DNA of 6,159 bases, taken from contig JBMNTU010000113.1 in the NCBI GenBank assembly GCA_050945895.1, positions 1-6,159 on the forward strand. The letters run 5' to 3'. Of this stretch, positions 1-5,738 are shown one piece after another. The notes below the pieces were generated by a model. That model did no database searches. It saw only the letters and a list, made by a program, of their open reading frames with translations, and was not told the DNA's origin. Each line of letters begins with the position of its first letter. Within the stretch, counting starts at the first letter, position 1. Both the position numbers and the translations under genes were made by a program. The stretch is from JBMNTU01 sp050945895 (GTDB lineage Bacteria; Bacillota; Clostridia; Christensenellales; Christensenellaceae).

Positions 1-48
1 TCTAAGCTTTACAATTATCTGCTCTGTTGTGTATTTTTTCCTTGCCAT
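1..48 (-). CDS. IS3-family transposase OrfA, N-terminal fragment cut by window edge
   Basis: Only the first 16 codons lie in the window, reading leftward: MARKKYTTEQIIVKLR. This matches the usual opening of IS3-family OrfA proteins (a basic start followed by a YT-EQII-KLRE-type first helix of the HTH_Tnp_1 domain), which bind the IS ends. The ATG at 48-46 is chosen over the in-frame ATG at 54-52 because AAGGAG (57-62) sits 8 nt before the former and only 2 nt before the latter. A 6-bp inverted repeat (66-71 with 85-90) lies just upstream of the ribosome site. The OrfB/DDE part, if present, is outside the window, so it is unknown whether the element is intact. Family assignment rests on 16 residues and is a recognition call. 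Confidence 0.7.
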   Translation of the reverse strand, partial: MARKKYTTEQIIVKLR

Positions 49-65
49 CTCCATTCTCCTTCTTC

Positions 66-90
66 GTTAGTTTATCATCACTCCACTAAC
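66..90 (-). promoter_or_regulatory. Hairpin just upstream of the transposase ribosome site
   Basis: GTTAGT (66-71) and ACTAAC (85-90) form a perfect 6-bp stem with a 13-nt loop, ending 4 nt before AAGGAG (57-62). Some insertion sequences use hairpins near the transposase start to limit translation from read-through transcripts. That role here is inference, because the stem does not itself include the Shine-Dalgarno bases. Confidence 0.3.
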
Positions 91-93
91 TTT

Positions 94-124
94 GGAACTG
101 GTTCAAGGATTGGGGGGCACGCCA
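94..124 (-). repeat. Candidate left terminal inverted repeat of the IS3-like element
   Basis: Read on the minus strand from 124, the sequence begins TGGCGTGCCCCCCAATCC. This fits the TG-NNN-TG-N-CCCC pattern seen at ends of many IS3-family elements. Its distance to the proposed orfA start (about 76 nt) is typical for the family. The right end is outside the window, so neither the repeat nor a target duplication can be confirmed. The assignment competes with the idea that these bases belong to the structured element at 110-229. Confidence 0.45.
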
Positions 125-229
125 GTTTCCTGGCAGGCAACCTTGCTTGGCGCTGTGCCGTTTTCTCTTTCTTGGTAGGCTCGCTATGCGGTCTTGGCCT
201 ACTTCCCCAAAAGAGATCTACGAGGACGG
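110..229 (-). ncRNA. Candidate structured RNA (or structured DNA) downstream of a consensus promoter
   Basis: Several nested complementary blocks can be read by eye. They are CCGT/ACGG (158-161 with 226-229), a 7-bp stem (164-170 with 210-216), a 6-bp stem (175-180 with 197-202), GCCAG/CTGGC (121-125 with 130-134) and GGCAC/GTGCC (116-120 with 155-159). TTGGGG/CCCCAA (110-115 with 205-210) could form a long-range pairing. Read on the minus strand, the GCCAG stem closes a GAAA (GNRA) loop, which favours a leftward transcript. The consensus promoter at 264-292 would start such a transcript near 257. Two pairs compete for bases 158-159. No open reading frame or known RNA family was recognised. 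If the IS end is really at 124, the pairings using 110-124 may be chance and only the 158-229 rod would remain. Confidence 0.4.
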
Positions 230-243
230 TCATTTAGTTTTGT

Positions 244-259
244 TAAACAAATATGTTTA
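244..259. promoter_or_regulatory. Operator-like dyad O1
   Basis: TAAACA-AATA-TGTTTA is a perfect 6-bp inverted repeat with a 4-nt centre. It lies at the predicted start point of the leftward promoter. It shares its half-sites with the dyads at 271-286 and 334-349 and is the likely binding site of the XRE protein encoded at 386-847. Confidence 0.65.
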
Positions 260-263
260 GCTC

Positions 264-292
264 ATTATACTAAGCATATTTGTTTATGTCAA
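264..292 (-). promoter_or_regulatory. Consensus sigma-A promoter, leftward (divergent to the XRE gene)
   Basis: On the minus strand the sequence reads TTGACA (287-292), a 17-nt spacer and TATAAT (264-269), a perfect match to both hexamers at the best spacing. Transcription would start near 257 and run left through the structured stretch 110-229 toward the IS. The dyad at 271-286 fills the spacer and the dyad at 244-259 covers the predicted start site, so the promoter looks tightly repressible. Confidence 0.75.
271..286. promoter_or_regulatory. Operator-like dyad O2
   Basis: TAAGCA-TATT-TGTTTA has one mismatch to a perfect dyad. It occupies nearly the whole -35/-10 spacer of the leftward promoter, where a bound repressor would exclude RNA polymerase. 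Confidence 0.65.
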
Positions 293-300
293 GTGGGTAT

Positions 301-316
301 TTAACCTTTTTGTTTA
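301..316. promoter_or_regulatory. Degenerate operator-like half-site (O4)
   Basis: TTAACC-TTTT-TGTTTA keeps a perfect right half-site and four of six bases in the left one. It lies between O2 and O3, giving start-to-start steps of 27, 30 and 33 bp along the four sites. It could be a weak cooperative site or chance in an AT-rich stretch. Confidence 0.3.
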
Positions 317-323
317 ATTTATA

Positions 324-352
324 TTGACTTCACTAAACATATATGCTATATT
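324..352 (+). promoter_or_regulatory. Promoter of the XRE regulator gene
   Basis: TTGACT (324-329), a 17-nt spacer and TATATT (347-352) preceded by TGC form an extended -10 promoter. Transcription would begin near 359, leaving a leader of about 27 nt before the ATG at 386. The dyad at 334-349 overlaps it. Confidence 0.65.
334..349. promoter_or_regulatory. Operator-like dyad O3
   Basis: TAAACA-TATA-TGCTAT has a perfect left half and an imperfect right half. It overlaps the spacer and the start of the -10 of the XRE gene's own promoter, as expected for autorepression. The weaker right half would fit a lower-affinity site. Confidence 0.55.
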
Positions 353-385
353 TTCTATATGTATTGCAAATGATTGGAGTTTATT

Positions 386-847
386 ATGGCTATTGGGGAT
401 AGAATTAAGTTTTTTCGTAATCTTCGCGGCATGACACAAAAATGGCTTGGTATGACAGTTGGTTTCGATGAAAAGACCGCCGATGTGCGCATGGCGCAAT
501 ATGAATCCGGCACAAGAACGCCAAAGGAAAAGCTTACTGACGATCTCGCACGTACTTTGGACGTCAGCCCTCAGGCACTTACAGTCCCTGATATAGATAC
601 CTATAATGGCTTGATGCACACTCTGTTCGCACTTGAAGATATGTATGGCCTCAAAATATCCCAGCTTGATGGTACCCTGTGTCTTACTCTTGATAGGGAT
701 AATCCTGCATACCGTACCATGTTTGATATGCTTAATTCCTGGTTTAAGGAATCGGAAAAACTCCATGATGGCGAAATCACGACAGACGAGTATGATGAAT
801 GGCGTTATAAATATCCTGAAACAAAAGTTTCTCGTGATAGAGAGTAA
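386..847 (+). CDS. XRE-family helix-turn-helix transcriptional regulator
   Basis: The 153-aa product has an N-terminal XRE/Cro-CI-type domain (about residues 5-60; RIKFFRNLRGMTQKWLG, then the recognition-helix region AQYESGTRTPKEKL). A charged C-terminal region of about 80 residues follows, of unknown role, perhaps dimerisation. I recognise the general type from Firmicutes mobile elements but assign no gene name. The ATG at 386 is preferred because TGGAG (375-379) lies 6 nt upstream; an in-frame TTG at 374 overlaps that ribosome site. Three good dyads of one sequence surround its promoter and a divergent one, so it very likely represses itself and the leftward transcript. Its surroundings are AT-richer than the guaA side and contain an IS, suggesting acquired DNA. 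The partner normally controlled on the other arm is not recognisable here. Confidence 0.85.
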   Translation: MAIGDRIKFFRNLRGMTQKWLGMTVGFDEKTADVRMAQYESGTRTPKEKLTDDLARTLDVSPQALTVPDIDTYNGLMHTLFALEDMYGLKISQLDGTLCLTLDRDNPAYRTMFDMLNSWFKESEKLHDGEITTDEYDEWRYKYPETKVSRDRE

Positions 848-883
848 ATATATCCTCATGAGCGTTTTTCCTTTCTCCATCTA

Positions 884-929
884 TACAAACAAAAAGAGCT
901 AACCGACTTTCTTTCATCAGTTAGCTCTT
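884..929 (-). terminator. Intrinsic terminator for the guaB-larC2-guaA operon
   Basis: AAGAGCTAAC (894-903) pairs perfectly with GTTAGCTCTT (920-929) across a 16-nt loop. On the minus strand the stem runs into TTTTTGTTTG, a good U-tract. It lies about 105-140 nt past the guaA stop. Rightward transcripts from the XRE gene meet the same hairpin, but their downstream side (ATCATTTATAT) is a poorer U-tract, so termination in that direction is less sure. Confidence 0.75.
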
Positions 930-989
930 ATCATTTATATGGTTGATACAATATGTGTTGCCAAATCGTTGCCAGAAGCCCGATTCGAC

Positions 990-1033
990 TTTGAGAAATC
1001 CGCTATTCTAAAGGCATAGCGCTATTTCTCAAA
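990..1033. repeat. Long imperfect inverted repeat abutting the guaA stop codon
   Basis: TTTGAGAAAT (990-999) pairs with ATTTCTCAAA (1024-1033). An inner CGCTAT/ATAGCG stem (1001-1006 with 1016-1021) closes a 9-nt loop. The right arm ends exactly where the guaA stop codon (1034-1036) begins. No T-tract follows on the minus strand, so it is not a standard terminator. It may be a 3' stabilising hairpin, or the arms of a recombination site, since guaA 3' ends are used by some integrases. Confidence 0.6.
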
Positions 1034-2566
1034 TTATTCCCACTCGATGGTCGCGGGGGGCTTACTCGTGATGTCGTACACCAGCCTGTTGATGTGCTTC
1101 ACCTCGTTGACAATGCGGTTCGATATTTTCTCCAGTACATCATATGGGATGCGTGCCCAGTCGGCTGTCATGGCATCTACGCTTGTTACGCCGCGCAATG
1201 CAACCGTGTAATCATATGTCCGCTCGTCACCCATCACTCCTACACTGCGCATATCGGTCAGCACGGCAAAATATTGCCATATTTGTTCATCCAACCCCGC
1301 TTTTGCAATCTCGTCGCGGAAAATATAGTCCACATCGCGCAAAAGCTCAAGCTTGGGCTTTGTTACTTCGCCGATGATGCGGATACCCAGCCCCGGCCCG
1401 GGAAACGGCTGCCGCCATACCATGTGACGCGGCAATCCAATCTCTTCGCCAAGCTCGCGGACTTCATCCTTGAAAAGCTCGCGCAGCGGCTCGATGATCT
1501 CGTCAAAGTCCACATGTTCCGGCAATCCTCCCACATTATGGTGGCTTTTTATCAGCGCAGCGTCGCCAATGCCGCTTTCCACCACATCCGGGTAAATGGT
1601 CCCCTGCGCCAGAAAATTCACCTTTCCAATCTTTTGGGCTTCGTCCTCAAACACGCGGATAAATTCCTCTCCGATGATCTTACGCTTTCTTTCCGGATCG
1701 GTCACGCCGCTGAGCTTATCTAGAAAACGCTTTTCTGCGTTGACATGCACCAAATTCACTTTAAACTGCTCGTTAAAAACCTTCTCCACTTCGTCCGGCT
1801 CGTACTTGCGCATCAATCCTGTATTTACAAATACGCACGTCAGGTTTTTCCCGATCGCTTTGTGGAGCAATACCGCGCAGACCGAGCTGTCCACGCCGCC
1901 CGAGAGCGCCAAAAGCACTTTTTTGTCTCCAACTTTTTTTTGGATTGCCTCTATTGCTTCTTTTGCGTAGCTTTTCATGGACCAATCGCCTTTTGCGCCG
2001 CAAATATCAAACAGGAAGTTTTCCAAAATCTTTTGGCCGTTTTCGGTATGCTGCACCTCGGGGTGGAGCTGTACCCCGTAAATATTTTTTTTTTCATTAT
2101 AAAATGCAGCAACCGGGCATGTTTCCGTTGTTGCAATTACCTTGTTTTCCTTTGGCACGCTGCTAATATAATCCGTGTGGCTCATCCAGCTTACGGCGCT
2201 TTCATCCATGCCTGCAAACAGCCTGCACCCTGTGTCGTACTTGGTCTGCGCCTTTCCATACTCGCCGGAGGGTGCGCGCATGACCTCGCCGCCGACAAAA
2301 TCTGCCGCAAGATAGCTGCCATAGCAAATGCCCAATACCGGAACGCCCAGTTTAAAAACGCCCGCATCGCATTTGGGCGCGCCTTCTTCGTATACGCTTT
2401 TGGGACCGCCCGTCAGAATGATCCCGATGGGGTTTTTCTCTTTTATTTTTTCAATGCCCGTATTATATGGCAAAAGCTCCGCATACACGCGCGCATCCCT
2501 TACGCGCCGCGCAATGAGCTGGTTATATTGTCCGCCAAAGTCCAGTACGACAATCGTTTCCCTCAT
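1034..2566 (-). CDS. guaA: GMP synthase (glutamine-hydrolysing)
   Basis: This 510-aa cytoplasmic enzyme converts XMP to GMP using ATP and glutamine, the last step of guanine nucleotide synthesis. The class I glutamine amidotransferase domain (about 1-190) shows the nucleophile Cys81 in GICYG and the His168-Pro-Glu170 pair (LHPE). The ATP-pyrophosphatase domain carries the P-loop LSGGVDSS (221-228). The C-terminal dimerisation/XMP-binding part includes RQPFPGPGLGIRIIGE (385-400) and the conserved end PPATIEWE. Length is normal for the family. After CYG the usual Met-Gln is Ser-Tyr here, a small departure close to the active site. The start is firm: GGAGGAG (2575-2581) lies 8 nt upstream, and the ATG overlaps the stop of the preceding gene as ATGA (2563-2566), indicating translational coupling. 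It is last in an operon with guaB. Confidence 0.98.
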   Translation of the reverse strand: MRETIVVLDFGGQYNQLIARRVRDARVYAELLPYNTGIEKIKEKNPIGIILTGGPKSVYEEGAPKCDAGVFKLGVPVLGICYGSYLAADFVGGEVMRAPSGEYGKAQTKYDTGCRLFAGMDESAVSWMSHTDYISSVPKENKVIATTETCPVAAFYNEKKNIYGVQLHPEVQHTENGQKILENFLFDICGAKGDWSMKSYAKEAIEAIQKKVGDKKVLLALSGGVDSSVCAVLLHKAIGKNLTCVFVNTGLMRKYEPDEVEKVFNEQFKVNLVHVNAEKRFLDKLSGVTDPERKRKIIGEEFIRVFEDEAQKIGKVNFLAQGTIYPDVVESGIGDAALIKSHHNVGGLPEHVDFDEIIEPLRELFKDEVRELGEEIGLPRHMVWRQPFPGPGLGIRIIGEVTKPKLELLRDVDYIFRDEIAKAGLDEQIWQYFAVLTDMRSVGVMGDERTYDYTVALRGVTSVDAMTADWARIPYDVLEKISNRIVNEVKHINRLVYDITSKPPATIEWE

Positions 2567-2988
2567 ATACCGATCTCCTCCAGTATCCTTTCCCTTGCGT
2601 CCGAAATGCTGATGTTTTCCTTTCGCGCAATTCGCACCAGGTCTTCATATTCCACATATTTTTTGTTTCCTGCGCGCTTTACCCGCACCATTCCAAAAGA
2701 CGTCTGCAAATACATCATGTCGGCATCCATAAAAATCATGGATTTTGTTTCGATCCTGAGGTCAAACGCCATCGAATGTTTTAAAAGCAGCTCGCAAAAG
2801 CGCGTTGCGTCATGTTTTCTGCAGATGACGGTAACAAGAAAAGCCGGCTGGCGCTTTTGCATCAGAATGGGCTGCGCCCAAACATTGAGCGCGCCCGCAT
2901 CCACCGCCATGTCCATCAAAAATCCAATTTCTTCCCCGGACATATCGGAAATATTCGCACCGATTTCACAAACAGTTTCTTTTTGCAT
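2563..2988 (-). CDS. Stand-alone LarC2-like protein (C-terminal LarC/DUF111 domain)
   Basis: The 141-aa product resembles only the C-terminal part of LarC, the enzyme that inserts nickel in making the lactate-racemase cofactor; full LarC is roughly 400 aa. Matching stretches are ANISDMSGEEIGFLM (11-25; family NIDDMTGE), AGALNVWAQPILMQKRQPA (31-49; family GALDVW-TPI-MKK-RP) and YEDLVRIARKENISISDARE (114-133). The middle segment HSMAFDLRIE replaces the family's usual TTTLGVR-type motif. The LarC1 half is absent: guaB ends 33 nt upstream. The gap before the ATG holds GGAGAG (3002-3007) at a long 13-nt spacing, so initiation looks weak, but an internal start would remove the NIDDMTGE-like motif. 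Lying between guaB and guaA and overlapping guaA by 4 nt suggests a link to purine nucleotides. Its actual function is unknown; LarC2 of lactobacilli is known to bind CTP, so nucleotide binding is an inference. Confidence 0.85.
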   Translation of the reverse strand: MQKETVCEIGANISDMSGEEIGFLMDMAVDAGALNVWAQPILMQKRQPAFLVTVICRKHDATRFCELLLKHSMAFDLRIETKSMIFMDADMMYLQTSFGMVRVKRAGNKKYVEYEDLVRIARKENISISDARERILEEIGI

Positions 2989-3021
2989 CCCTTTTTTGTT
3001 TCTCTCCGTTTTTTATGTATG

Positions 3022-4473
3022 CTATAGCTTAACGCTATAATTGGGCGATTCTTTTGTAATGCTGATATCGTGGGGATGGCTTTCCAAAAGGCCCGCATTG
3101 GTAATTTTAACAAACTCCGCCTTTTGCTGCAACTCTGGAATCGTTGCCGCGCCGCAATAGCCCATGCCCGACTTTAGCCCGCCGACCATTTGGTAGGTTG
3201 TGTCTGCAAGCGGCCCTTTGTAGGGAACGCGGCCCTCTACGCCCTCGGGAACGAGCTTTTCGTTCTCTTCCTGGAAATACCGGTCTGCACTGCCCTTTTG
3301 CATGGCGGGAATAGAGCCCATCCCCCGGTACACCTTAAAGCTTCGGCCCTGGTAGATTTCCATTTCGCCCGGGCTTTCTTTTGTTCCCGCAAACAGGCTG
3401 CCGATCATAACGGCTGCCGCGCCGCCCGCAATGGCTTTTGTAATATCTCCGCTATATTTGATGCCGCCGTCCGCAATAATCCGTACGTTTTTCTTGGACG
3501 CTTCCTCCGCGCATTCCATAACGGCGGAAAGCTGCGGCACACCGATGCCTGCCACCACGCGCGTTGTACAGATTGACCCGGGGCCAATTCCCACTTTAAT
3601 ACAGTCTGCTCCAGCCGTCATTAGGTCCCGAACGGCCTCTTTTGTGGCAACATTTCCACCAATCAGTGTAATTTCCGGAAATTTATTTTTAACGGCCTCC
3701 ACCATCTTCAATACGGCCTCCGAATGCCCGTGCGCCGTATCTACAACAATGACGTCCACCTTTACGGCAACCAGCGCCGCAACGCGATCCAGCGTATCTG
3801 CGCTTGTGCCCACCGCAGCGCCCACAAGCAGGCGGCCACTCTCGTCTTTTGCAGACATCGGGTACTGGATCGTTTTCTCTATATCCTTGATGGTTATGAG
3901 GCCCATCAGTTTGCCGTTATCATCTACCAGCGGCAGCTTTTCGATTTTGTGTTTACTGAGTATTTGCTGCGCCTGGTCTAGTGTTGTGCCAATGGGCGCC
4001 GTAACCAGGTTTTTGCTGGTCATCACTTCGGATATCTTTCGCGTATAGTCCGTTTCAAAGCGCATATCCCTGTTTGTAATGATGCCAACCAGCTTGTTTC
4101 CTTTTTCTACAATAGGCACGCCAGATATTTTATAGCGGGCCATCAGCTCGTCCGCGTCATATACGCTATGGTTGGGCGTCAGAGAGAATGGATCGGTAAT
4201 AACGCCGTGCTCGCTTCGTTTTACCTTGTCTACGTTTTCCGCCTGCTGCTCGATCGTCATGTTTTTATGGATGATCCCCATTCCGCCTTCGCGGGCAAGA
4301 GCAATGGCAAGCCCACTTTCGGTGACTGTGTCCATCGCAGCGCTCATAATGGGGATATTCAGCCTGATGTGGTCTGCAATCCGGGTTGCAACGCTGATAT
4401 CTTTGGGTATGATTTTGCTTCTTTGTGGTTTCAACAATACATCATCAAACGTAAGACCTTCTTTAATCTGCAT
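3022..4473 (-). CDS. guaB: Inosine-5'-monophosphate dehydrogenase
   Basis: This 483-aa cytoplasmic enzyme oxidises IMP to XMP with NAD+, the committed step to guanine nucleotides, feeding GuaA in the same operon. The TIM-barrel catalytic domain is split by a Bateman module: two CBS domains at about residues 92-145 and 150-205. Visible signatures are TFDDVLL (8-14), the loop GIGPGSICTTR with catalytic Cys302 (295-305), ADGGIKYSGD (334-343), the MGSIPAM and KGSADRYF segments (385-400), and the flap EGRVPYKGP with Arg415 (413-421). Length is typical. The ATG at 4473 is chosen because AAGGAAGG lies 5 nt upstream and the protein then begins MQIKEGLTFDDVLL, as in relatives. A 32-residue upstream extension to 4569 is unlike the family and would run into the preceding terminator. 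larC2 follows after 33 nt with no terminator. Confidence 0.98.
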   Translation of the reverse strand: MQIKEGLTFDDVLLKPQRSKIIPKDISVATRIADHIRLNIPIMSAAMDTVTESGLAIALAREGGMGIIHKNMTIEQQAENVDKVKRSEHGVITDPFSLTPNHSVYDADELMARYKISGVPIVEKGNKLVGIITNRDMRFETDYTRKISEVMTSKNLVTAPIGTTLDQAQQILSKHKIEKLPLVDDNGKLMGLITIKDIEKTIQYPMSAKDESGRLLVGAAVGTSADTLDRVAALVAVKVDVIVVDTAHGHSEAVLKMVEAVKNKFPEITLIGGNVATKEAVRDLMTAGADCIKVGIGPGSICTTRVVAGIGVPQLSAVMECAEEASKKNVRIIADGGIKYSGDITKAIAGGAAAVMIGSLFAGTKESPGEMEIYQGRSFKVYRGMGSIPAMQKGSADRYFQEENEKLVPEGVEGRVPYKGPLADTTYQMVGGLKSGMGYCGAATIPELQQKAEFVKITNAGLLESHPHDISITKESPNYSVKL

Positions 4474-4480
4474 AAGTGCC

Positions 4481-4488
4481 TTCCTTTC
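4481..4488 (-). promoter_or_regulatory. Ribosome binding site fixing the guaB start
   Basis: On the minus strand, purine-rich AAAGGAAGG lies about 5 nt before the ATG at 4473-4471. This supports that start over the upstream in-frame ATG at 4569. Confidence 0.7.
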
Positions 4489-4518
4489 TTTTTTCCATGT
4501 CGTCCAAAACTTTATTTT

Positions 4519-4532
4519 CAGGGAACTCCCTG
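4519..4532. promoter_or_regulatory. Short dyad in the guaB leader, possible operator
   Basis: CAGGGA-AC-TCCCTG is a perfect 6-bp inverted repeat with a 2-nt centre, about 46 nt before the guaB ATG and downstream of the likely promoter region. It could be a regulator's operator or chance. No purine riboswitch or PurR-type site was recognised nearby. Confidence 0.35.
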
Positions 4533-4534
4533 TT

Positions 4535-4558
4535 CTACACACTATAGCGGAGGCGTTC
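4535..4558 (-). promoter_or_regulatory. Weak candidate promoter for guaB
   Basis: On the minus strand TTGAAC (about 4553-4558), a 17-nt spacer and TAGAAC (about 4530-4535) give a four-of-six match at each hexamer. A promoter is expected here, because the tagO terminator lies immediately upstream and guaB opens an operon. These particular hexamers are only the best seen. Another -10-like string, TATAGT (4541-4546), lacks a good -35. Confidence 0.3.
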
Positions 4559-4587
4559 AAAAACCGCATGCCGATACAGCATACGGT
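4559..4587 (-). terminator. Intrinsic terminator of the tagO-like gene
   Basis: On the minus strand a 9-bp stem with one G-U pair (4579-4587 with 4563-4571) and a 7-nt loop is followed by TTTTT (4559-4563). The stem begins at the last bases of the stop codon (4587-4589). It separates the tagO-like gene from the guaB operon. Confidence 0.8.
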
Positions 4588-5723
4588 TACGTTTTCTTAT
4601 CTTTTTCTTCTTCTGTTGACATATTCGGCTGGCACCCGTTTCCCTCGGTATTGCTTTCCCCTTTCATCACAAACCAGTTGACCAGCCCTACCGCCAGCGA
4701 AACGATCATAATAATAGCCGCGGGCAGCGGTTCGCCCACCGTTAGCAGGATAGCGGCAATTCCAAGCAGGGCGGACACACCCCAAAGCAAGCTTACCGAC
4801 TGCTTATGGTTGAGCCCCATATCGATCAGGCGGTGATGAAAGTGCTTTCTGTCCGCCTGGAATACGCTCTGTTTTTTGCGTATCCTCCGAAAGACCGCCA
4901 TTAGCGTATCCAGTATGGGGAACCCCAGCACCAAAAGCGGCGCCACAAAAGACGCCTTAAAGGAGCCCTCGACTGAAATAACCGACAGAACAAAGCCCAA
5001 AAGCATTGAGCCGACGTCCCCCATAAAAATTTTCGCTGGGTATACGTTGTACGGCAAAAACCCGGAACAAGAGCCAATTAATACGGCCGTAACGATGATT
5101 GTTGTCATATCTGGCCCGGGTACAAGGACGGCGACGATCAGAAGCGCCACCGCCGAAATCGTGGATACGCCGCACGCCAACCCATCCAGCCCGTCGATCA
5201 GGTTAATGGCATTTGTTATGCCCACGATCCAAATCATTGTAATGGGGTAGGCCCAGTTGCCAAGCTCGTAACCAAACATCGTTTCTATAACGACGCCGTT
5301 CATAACAACGATTAACGCCGCCACAATCTGCACTGCCAGCTTGATCCATGCATTCAGGTTTCTTATATCGTCTACGATCCCCATTCCCACGATCAGAAAC
5401 GAGGCAATGAGCATATAGATATACGCCTTATTATCGCCTGTAAATGTAACAAATATCAACACGCCCAAAAGGAACGCAATAAAGATTGCAATTCCGCCCA
5501 GCCTTGGAATGGGCCGTTTGTGCATACGCCTGTCGTCCTCCGGCACATCAATCGCGCCTACCCTGGTGGCGAGCTTTTTGATAAGCGGCGTAATGATATA
5601 GGACATAAAAAACGCAAATGCAAATGCAAGCGCAACAAATACGATGTTCGTTACGATGCCTCGAACCGTTTCCATTTCCACAGGGCCTATTAGGTTGTTT
5701 GCGTTATCAAAAAAATCAAACAT
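4587..5723 (-). CDS. tagO: Undecaprenyl-phosphate N-acetylhexosamine-1-phosphate transferase (TagO/WecA family)
   Basis: This 378-aa integral membrane enzyme of the polyprenyl-phosphate sugar-1-phosphate transferase family most likely moves GlcNAc-1-phosphate from UDP-GlcNAc to undecaprenyl phosphate, releasing UMP. That step primes teichoic acid or other surface glycans. Visible motifs are MHKRPIPRLGG (67-77), VDD (117-119), NLIDGLDGLACG (174-185), FMGDVGSM (233-240) and DRKHFHHRL (291-299). Many hydrophobic segments span about 23-350, and a short acidic/lysine-rich tail follows. The HFHHR loop and PRLGG favour TagO/WecA over MraY. The exact sugar cannot be read from sequence. The start is uncertain: GGAAG is only 1 nt from the ATG at 5723, and Met17 is an alternative that would drop a soluble 16-residue lead not usual in the family. 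It appears monocistronic, with its own promoter and terminator. Confidence 0.92.
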   Translation of the reverse strand: MFDFFDNANNLIGPVEMETVRGIVTNIVFVALAFAFAFFMSYIITPLIKKLATRVGAIDVPEDDRRMHKRPIPRLGGIAIFIAFLLGVLIFVTFTGDNKAYIYMLIASFLIVGMGIVDDIRNLNAWIKLAVQIVAALIVVMNGVVIETMFGYELGNWAYPITMIWIVGITNAINLIDGLDGLACGVSTISAVALLIVAVLVPGPDMTTIIVTAVLIGSCSGFLPYNVYPAKIFMGDVGSMLLGFVLSVISVEGSFKASFVAPLLVLGFPILDTLMAVFRRIRKKQSVFQADRKHFHHRLIDMGLNHKQSVSLLWGVSALLGIAAILLTVGEPLPAAIIMIVSLAVGLVNWFVMKGESNTEGNGCQPNMSTEEEKDKKT

Positions 5724-5738
5724 ACTTCCATATGATTA

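Noticed and set aside
290..305. AAGTGGGTATTTAACC as a second copy of the guaA 3'-end att core
   Set aside because: It matches only loosely, is in the opposite orientation and lies within the promoter/operator region.
374..385. TTG start for the XRE gene adding MEFI
   Set aside because: The codons overlap the TGGAG ribosome site that serves the ATG at 386.
3023..3039. TATAGC/GCTATA stem at the guaB 3' end as a terminator
   Set aside because: The stem is only 6 bp and AT-rich, lies within the last guaB codons and has no following U-tract; larC2 is most likely co-transcribed.
1745..3040. Long plus-strand open frame of 431 codons opposite guaA and larC2
   Set aside because: It lies antisense to two well-supported genes, has no recognisable domain and is rich in residues typical of a reverse-complement shadow.
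4474..4569. In-frame extension of guaB giving 32 extra N-terminal residues
   Set aside because: It would start inside the tagO terminator, has no ribosome site and does not resemble IMP dehydrogenase N-termini; the ATG at 4473 has a clear AAGGAAGG.
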